Made by a program: the position numbers and the translations under genes. Of a stretch of DNA of 64,000 nucleotides, positions 60,201-64,000 are shown one piece after another (the stretch's first letter is position 1; each line of letters begins with the position of its first letter). Source of the stretch: Jaltomata sinuosa (Eukaryota > Streptophyta > Magnoliopsida > Solanales > Solanaceae); assembly GCA_003996215.1 (NCBI GenBank), contig QJPP01005244.1:62001-126000 (forward strand), given 5' to 3'. Below the pieces are notes generated by a model, which saw nothing but the letters and a program-made list of their open reading frames with translations, had not been told where the DNA came from and ran no database searches.

Positions 60201-63200
60201 CGAAAAACTTGTTGCATACATTTTATATGGCAAAAGTAATTTTAGATAGTTTATTGGGTCTTTACGACCGCCGCGTCTACTATGAATACAAGCTGCTTCT
60301 ACTTCTCCATGTCTAAAGGCACGAACCTTGAGACTAGAAAGGTTACTGTAATCCCTGCCTGACATTCCAGCACATGAGCACAGCTCCTCCTCTGGTGAGT
60401 CATGATTTAACCTGCAAATTATGAATGGAAAATAGTAAACAACTGCAGAAGTAAAAGATAGAAACTTTAAACCATAATTTTGTTTCTGACAGATGGAAGT
60501 ACAGACTGTTAACCTAATAAATCTATCCAAGGCCCAAAAGTAACAATACATCAATAAGACAAGAGAGGGTTGCTCAAGCAGTAAGCTCCCTCCACCTCCA
60601 ACCCTGAGGTTGTAGGTTCGAGTCAACAAGGGAGCAAAGTGGGGAGCTCCAGGGAAGGTATTAAAAGAAAATCAAAAAAGTAATAATACATCAATAATAT
60701 GATGAATAAAAGGCCATAGGACGATTTCAAAGTGCGTAGAAATCCAAGAACAATGATGCAGAAAAACAAGGAGCTAATTTCCTAGCAAGGATGTATACAG
60801 CCTTATCAGACTAAAGAAGGTTAACACACCTCATCAAGTTGGAGTTGAGGCAAATATTAGATGGATTACAGTTTCTCAATCAATGCCATTCAAATATCTA
60901 ATTTAAGATGCATGAAACATGAAGATGTAACACAGAGAACAAATAGGACGACTAAAATGAAAGTGTGCAAAGTGTCATGCAAGTGAATATAGGACCTCTA
61001 CAACCCAACATATCCACAAGTCTGTCGTAGAAATGACAATGTTAAGATGGATGTGTTATAGAAAATTAGACAATATTAGAAATTGTTGAGGTATGTGAAG
61101 TTAGAGAGCTCACTTTCATTTACTAAATTATGTCTTTTAACACACCCTCACGTGCAGCCTGATTCTGTTAATGGCGAAGCATGTGGAAATTCTTCTTTAC
61201 AATGGGTGGAGGTCGACTCGCTCAGGACCTCTGTCTGCTCTAATACCATGTTTGAAGTGTGTGACAATCAAAGCTCAAGTTGTTCGGTAGAATACACTTT
61301 TATTTACTTAAATTAAGTCTTTAGCAGAAATGATAACATCTGACATAAGGTTCAAATGGTACACAAATATAACGTCACCTGAAATGCTTTTGTCATATCC
61401 TACATAGACCTCTAAATCACGTATTGTGCTGGTCCAAAGGTGTGGCACTGTAATGATTGAAGGATTTGAAAGGTAAAATCATGTTGAGAGATTGTCTCAA
61501 AGGACCTACAATTTCTTGGAATTGAATTCATAAGGACTTGGTGAAAAATAGGTTATACCCACTAATTGGAATTAAGGTTTAATCGTTTTTGGTAGACTAC
61601 GCTTGCATTAGGTTTGATGTTTGCCATGAGTCCTTTTTGTTTGTTCATTTGATTAGAGATTTGTATTTCAGTATAGGGATAAGTGAGAGTTTCTTTCTAA
61701 TAAGTAGGGATAAGTGAGAGTTTCTTTCTAATAAGTAGGGATAAGTGCGAGATTTAGGAAGTATTTGGTTTAAGAACCCCTATTTGTGTTCAAACAAGAA
61801 TTATTGCATATTGGAATAGAGGTAGTCTCAATTAGGTTGTAATAGAATTAGAGGATCCATATAGCCATAGCGTGGCATTGAGCCATTGTCGTTGCTGTTT
61901 TTGTTGTATAGGATACAGTTTTGCCAAAGTTCGAACCTAATAAGTTTTTGTTTTATCCCAAAAAGGCAAAAAGGGCAAATTGTGCTACTTCATCTTGGTC
62001 TTAGGAAGCATATTGTTTTATATCATTTCTGAACTGATGCTTTGGAAAAGAAATAGCAGTCTAGATGAACAAAAACAATACCCCCAAAGACACAGAGAAA
62101 CTAATCCACTCTTCCTTAAACATTCTCACACCAATTGAGTGCAGTATTGACAAAATACATGGAAACATCTCAACACAACTAAGGTCAATACACTTGCAGG
62201 ATCTGCACACATTTTTTTTGAGAAAGGTAACTTAGGATCTGCACACATTTAAACATTTGACCCTCATGAAATGGATAAGATTAAATCCTCTATGGGCATC
62301 ACGAACTCTATGATTTGGTGGGTCATATGAAGAGAAAGAAATGCTCAAGTTTTTGAAACAGAAAATGTGTTAGAGCAGGATGCCTTGGTTGCTTTCTTCA
62401 GTTCTTTACACACATTGTAACGTTATTTTTTGGACGTACTATTCTCCTAATGCTGGTTTTCAACAATATTCTGACATTGCCTATAAAAATAAAGCACTAT
62501 GAAGAGAGAAATTTTGGGTATCTCCAGAATACTTTATAAGTCAAGTGCAACATCGACCTGATGTATTACATTTGAGTCATAGCATAAGTGACACCTAAAA
62601 TATCTGAAGGACACTGTGCTTTTAAGTTTTAAATGTGATGATTCACTATGCTAAAGTCAAGTTATTATGGCAACGCAGTATCCGTAGAAAGAAAATGTAA
62701 ACAGAAAGAGCAGAAAAACCACCTTATCTGTCTAGAGCATGAAGCACAAGTCCCACCGTAACCAAGCTTTTCAAGATCACCCAGTGGTGGAGGAGACACT
62801 TCAGCCAAGTCACATGTATCATTATGCGTCTCAGAACAATTAGCAATGCCTAGTTCACCACTTTTCAGGATAATATCACCATCTGTAGAAGTGGAACATG
62901 TCAACTCAGCGATATGTAAATTATCCTCAGGCACAGAGCAACCCTCTGGTACCCTTTCGGAATCACCAGAAATTTCTCCCACCGTGCAACCATCTTTAGA
63001 TACTTCCGAACCATTTTCTGCAAGAAGAGCAGCAGATTTTTCTGTAGAACAGCATCTGCGATTTGAATATAGCAATTCCTCTACATCATTTACCGAAGCA
63101 TCTGCAGCAGAAGCTTCTAAGCTAGAACTGGACCTCGGAGAAGCAACCCCGTCAGGATGTTCTTTCAACTCTTTTACGACTCTTTGATGAGATTCACTAT

Positions 63201-63290
63201 CCCCGTCGATTAGCTTGCAGTCTGTCTCATCACTGGCAAGGCTATCAACTCTTGATGGCTTCTTTGGGCTTTCCAACTTGTCATTAATTT
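39277..63290 (-). CDS. MOM1: MOM1-like transcriptional gene silencing protein (CHD3-derived), 5' end outside window
   Basis: A nuclear silencing factor homologous to Arabidopsis MOM1, which maintains transcriptional silencing of transposons. I traced 18 coding exons, all with GT/AG borders and compatible phases: 63290-62723, 60411-60201 (donor uncertain), 59685-59546, 59264-59071, 58910-58780, 58603-58343, 57994-57854, 56686-56435, 52586-52446, 52363-52055, 51448-51278, 49270-48343, 48255-48077, 45375-45271, 43729-41759, 41550-40747, 40670-40445 and 40187-39277 (stop TGA at 39279-39277). They encode 2546 residues plus a stop; the first exon opens mid-codon, so more exons lie upstream. Domain order (numbered from the first whole codon here): PHD 296-339, chromodomain-like 372-485, degenerate SNF2 about 540-960, basic signal GKKRKKVV 1118-1125, coiled coil 1363-1467, tandem repeat, CMM2-like about 2150-2243, tail VCVSDDD. 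Known MOM1 is about 2000 residues, so this one is long. Family assignment is firm; exact exon ends are inferred. Confidence 0.92.
40445..41550 (-). other. CMM2-type dimerisation region exons
   Basis: Exons 41550-40747 and 40670-40445 join in phase 0 (ILEDM then KLRLRSDCEKEIEEMIAQI) and continue with HKLQEAEAAFLRKKKELDV and KVLMNKLLADAFRCKC. This is a heptad-rich coiled coil matching conserved MOM1 motif 2, which in Arabidopsis mediates homodimerisation and is needed for silencing. It is the most MOM1-specific segment in the protein. Confidence 0.86.
42085..42870 (-). repeat. In-frame tandem repeat, about 226-231 bp units, in the largest exon
   Basis: Three full units and a partial one encode about 75 residues each. 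Every unit starts GDPDVPASTSDESNILP, continues NVLTMPAMEEQVEIAST and LVAKSNQ, then a GDLGGSSEEI half. The shared core appears near 42720, 42490 and 42263, and the second half near 42561, 42335 and 42108. Indels keep the frame. The acidic, Ser/Thr-rich composition suggests a disordered linker after the coiled coil. Confidence 0.88.
43809..44068. mobile_element. Possible Tourist-like MITE in intron (about 260 bp)
   Basis: Left end AGGGTCGTTTGGTG and right end complement AACTGTTTGGTTGG share the GTTTGGT terminal signature seen at 35725. The interior is AT-rich with GGGATTA / TAATCCC inverted segments. TAA/TTA-like bases flank the ends. Lower confidence because the inverted repeats match only partly. 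Confidence 0.5.
44085..44292 (-). mobile_element. TS-like SINE (minus orientation) in intron
   Basis: Reading on the minus strand it starts near CACCCAAGGTTGTGGCCAAG, has a B-box-like GTTTCAGGTTCAAATCCC and a 3' body with TTTCTTCCCATG and CTGTGCACGTGGGAGGTAAC. It aligns with the copy at 51627-51860 throughout. TS SINEs are tRNA-derived and typical of Solanaceae. No clear flanking duplication. Confidence 0.75.
46200..47385 (+). pseudogene. L1-type LINE 3' end (zf-RVT region), antisense in intron
   Basis: Degenerate frames encode VRWEKVTTPKRWGGLGVIDL and NKALLGKWLWRVG, typical of the region after reverse transcriptase in plant L1 elements. A later Trp-rich segment near 47120 (VVWRERNRRAFE-like, with stops) follows. 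A 12-13 base A run at 47374-47386 after TTACCTTCTC marks the poly(A) end. It lies antisense to the MOM1-like gene and is heavily mutated. Confidence 0.78.
49475..49552 (+). mobile_element. TS-like SINE 3' fragment
   Basis: A short piece with CTTCTTCCCATCTACCTAAC, GACAAAGTTACCCCATAC and GTTGGTGGGAGGTAG matches the 3' body of the TS-like SINEs nearby in plus orientation. The tRNA-like head is missing. Confidence 0.55.
50150..50294 (+). repeat. Short LTR-like end followed by a primer-binding-site-like sequence
   Basis: Sequence from about 50150 contains a CTATAAATAG box and ends TTATTTCTCACA, followed directly by TGGTATCAAAACC, close to the tRNA-iMet primer-binding site used by copia and TRIM elements. 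The LTR start is unclear. Internal element sequence is absent: within about 45 bp LINE-like sequence begins. Confidence 0.5.
50340..51120 (+). pseudogene. RTE-type LINE 3' fragment (second copy), antisense in intron
   Basis: Encodes, with shifts, VEVQLDTQVIHKKNKGSFKY, LGSIIQSNGEIDEGVAHRFG, SGVLCDKKVPPK and KMLRWMCGHTRRDKI-like sequence. Then AMTSMEDKMREARLRWLGNV-like sequence, RRGRPNKYWGEVIRQDM and LQLTED follow. It parallels 37510-38080 but is better preserved at the 3' end of the frame. Deletions near 50575 and 50660 break it. Confidence 0.8.
51627..51860 (-). mobile_element. TS-like SINE with 13-bp target-site duplication
   Basis: A 234-bp SINE in minus orientation is flanked by TGCCACTAAGCTA at 51614-51626 and 51861-51873. 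On the minus strand it begins GCCAAGGGTGAGGCCTAGTG, carries a B-box-like CTTAGGTTCAAATTAC and ends in a short A run (T run on plus). It sits in the intron between the SNF2-like exons at 51278-51448 and 52055-52363. Confidence 0.88.
53240..53857 (+). repeat. Chromovirus C-type LTR 3' fragment in intron
   Basis: The block ends GGTGCCATCATGACC...GGGTCGTGCCA. It includes GGTGAGCTCTTGGCAACCGG and GATACCAGGTCTTGG, matching in order the terminal 350 bp of the LTR of element C (complement of 13016-13370). No pol sequence accompanies it. Its left border is approximate. Confidence 0.7.
54642..55592. mobile_element. Non-autonomous hAT-type element, 951 bp, with 8-bp target-site duplication
   Basis: Terminal inverted repeats are TAGGGGTGGGCA and TGCCCACCCCTA. 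The element is flanked by CAAGAGAG on both sides (54634-54641 and 55593-55600). Both ends are packed with TTCGGTT / AACCGAA subterminal repeats in mixed orientation over about 140 bp. The interior has no transposase. The 8-bp duplication and the end sequence are hallmarks of hAT elements. It sits in the 3.85-kb intron between the exons ending at 56435 and starting at 52586. Confidence 0.93.
56880..57690 (+). pseudogene. L1-type LINE endonuclease-domain remnant, antisense in intron
   Basis: Broken frames encode MTGIYAPNCNRER, a VVDGDFNSQI block (the GDFN metal-binding motif), and MELVDLQLEGGNYTWTIRGD. SSRIDRFLVSVKWNDCF and a CSDHTPSVLQCG block follow. Together these are the C-terminal half of an L1 apurinic-like endonuclease and its linker to RT. 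Stops near 56990 and 57118 and later ones break it. Confidence 0.78.
58343..58910 (-). other. Tandem chromodomain-like exons of the MOM1-like gene
   Basis: Exon 58910-58780 encodes QKQYLVKYHGLAHAHNHWV, and exon 58603-58343 encodes EWLVKWKGLGYEYATWELGN. Both show the aromatic Y/W-x-V-K-W/Y-x-G-L signature of CHD-type paired chromodomains. WTVPHRLLKKR between them is also characteristic of MOM1/CHD proteins. In CHD3 remodellers these lie between the PHD and SNF2 parts, exactly as here. Confidence 0.85.
59071..59685 (-). other. PHD finger exons of the MOM1-like gene
   Basis: Two exons (59685-59546 and 59264-59071) join as CT|G to give a textbook C4HC3 zinc finger. The spacing is CAIC, CDGRGC four residues apart, YHLSC, then WHCTLC. 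Cysteines are at 296, 299, 308, 313, 321, 336 and 339 and the histidine at 318. A second GT near the first exon end (TGTGG|GTACC) gives the wrong phase, which supports the CT|GTGGGT donor. PHD fingers commonly read histone H3 tails; the ligand here is unknown. Confidence 0.88.
60558..60678 (+). mobile_element. tRNA-derived SINE with 19-bp target-site duplication
   Basis: The insert of 121 bp has an A-box-like GCTCAAGCAGTAAGC near 60572 and a B-box GGTTCGAGTCA near 60616, and ends in an A-rich tail. It is flanked by AGTAACAATACATCAATAA (60539-60557) and AGTAATAATACATCAATAA (60679-60697), one mismatch. The family differs from the TS-like copies. It lies in the intron next to the second exon in this window. 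Confidence 0.85.
61675..61750. repeat. 31-bp tandem duplication
   Basis: The unit GGGATAAGTGAGAGTTTCTT plus TCTAATAAGTA occurs twice in perfect copies, with a partial third (GGGATAAGTGCGAG). Probably recent slippage within the intron. Confidence 0.85.
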
Positions 63291-64000
63291 CTATTCAGGA
63301 GAAAACATCTACATCAGTATAGAAATTTCAGCAATTCCAAGACACCATAGTAAGACAATGACAATTCAGTTAGCTTTAAAACTTCACTCTAAGCATTGAA
63401 ATTATAAGGAATGCATAGATAGCCCCACAAAGTTGTCCGAATTTTTCATTTAGACACCTTACCTGAGGGTATGACCTATGGAAAACCTAATGTTAAGTCG
63501 AAATGTGTCCTATTAACCACACACTAATGACATGGTACAATAACTGACTTTAAATTATGCAGATACATGTCCAAGGACACATGTCAATACAAGAAAAATA
63601 CAAAACTATTTCATTTTTATTTTGGGAAAAGGGTCAAATTTACCTCTCAACTATTAAAAATGGATCAATTATACCCTCCATTTGAAAATGGTATCAAATA
63701 TACCCCTGCTATTAAAGAATTGGGCCACTTATACCCTTATACCAACGGAACTTCCAACTAACCCATTTTAAGCTTAAAATTCTGTTGACACATGGCTACC
63801 ATGTTTGAAGGAAAAAAATATGTTTAAAATATTTTTGTTAACATCATTAAAGAACCTACGCAGTTATTGATCCTTTCTTACAAAAGGTTCTCTAGTTGTA
63901 TCTTCTTCTCCATAGAATCCTCCACTAAACATATGTTGGACAACTATTTTTTGCTTATATTTCTTATCGTTGTGAACACTTTAGCACTGTTTGGGAAGTA
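63291..64000. other. Upstream intron of the MOM1-like gene, no exon seen
   Basis: No coding segment continuing the MOM1-like protein was found. Positions 63615-63770 carry imperfect repeats of the AAAATGGNNCAA / TATACCCC type, a pattern often seen in dispersed Solanaceae non-coding repeats. The gene's remaining 5' exons and promoter must lie beyond 64000. Confidence 0.45.

Larger units (their letters stand above)
60412..62722. other. 2.3-kb intron, non-coding
   Basis: Between the first two exons traced. Apart from the SINE at 60558-60678 and a short tandem duplication at about 61675-61750 I see no gene or structured RNA. The segment near 62290-62420 resembles the 3' end of a decayed L1 (a WVIRERNAQVF-like reading) but is too short to be sure. 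Confidence 0.5.

Noticed and set aside
1..64000. A novel multi-gene defence or biosynthetic system
   Set aside because: Apart from the MOM1-like gene every coding signal belongs to known retrotransposon or LINE proteins; there is no cluster of unknown co-oriented genes to support such a claim.

Overview
The window is a stretch of plant nuclear DNA, most likely from a nightshade (Solanaceae). It is AT-rich, with intron-containing coding sequence, abundant long-LTR Ty3/gypsy chromoviruses, RTE- and L1-type LINEs, and tRNA-derived SINEs resembling the tobacco TS family. I see no bacterial or organellar genes, no rRNA or tRNA genes and no CRISPR array. The host assignment is inference from these repeat families; the species cannot be fixed.

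Positions 1-31823 are a pile-up of decayed Tekay/Del-like chromoviruses. A (+) is an internal-LTR-internal-LTR chain (1-5273). B (+, 5981-13015) has a complete 5' LTR and a stop-riddled gag-pol. C (-, 13016-21140) is the best preserved coding copy, with one 3.2 kb LTR and no 5' LTR. D (+, 21141-29148) sits inside the integrase of E (+, 29149-31823). Positions 31824-36300 hold older debris: a minus-strand gypsy remnant, a CTCG-rich repeat, a Tourist-like MITE and simple repeats. An RTE-type LINE (about 36385-38440) carries an 830-bp solo LTR with a clean 5-bp target-site duplication.

Positions 39277-63290 (minus strand) contain the single convincing host gene, a MOM1-like transcriptional-silencing factor of CHD3 ancestry. 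I could trace 18 coding exons with compatible splice phases, giving 2546 codons plus the stop; the 5' end lies beyond the window. In protein order it has a Cys-rich segment, a C4HC3 PHD finger, two chromodomain-like segments, a SNF2-like region that has lost its ATPase signatures, a basic nuclear signal, MOM1-specific conserved segments, a long coiled coil, a 75-residue tandem repeat, the CMM2-type coiled coil and an acidic C-terminal tail. Its introns are loaded with transposons: a hAT-type non-autonomous element with 8-bp duplications, SINEs, LINE fragments and LTR fragments.

There is no operon-like cooperation here. The notable relation is that a gene for a silencing factor lies next to, and carries in its introns, the kinds of repeats such factors normally help to repress. 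I found no convincing undescribed system; the best leads concern the architecture of the MOM1-like protein and the nested transposon structures.
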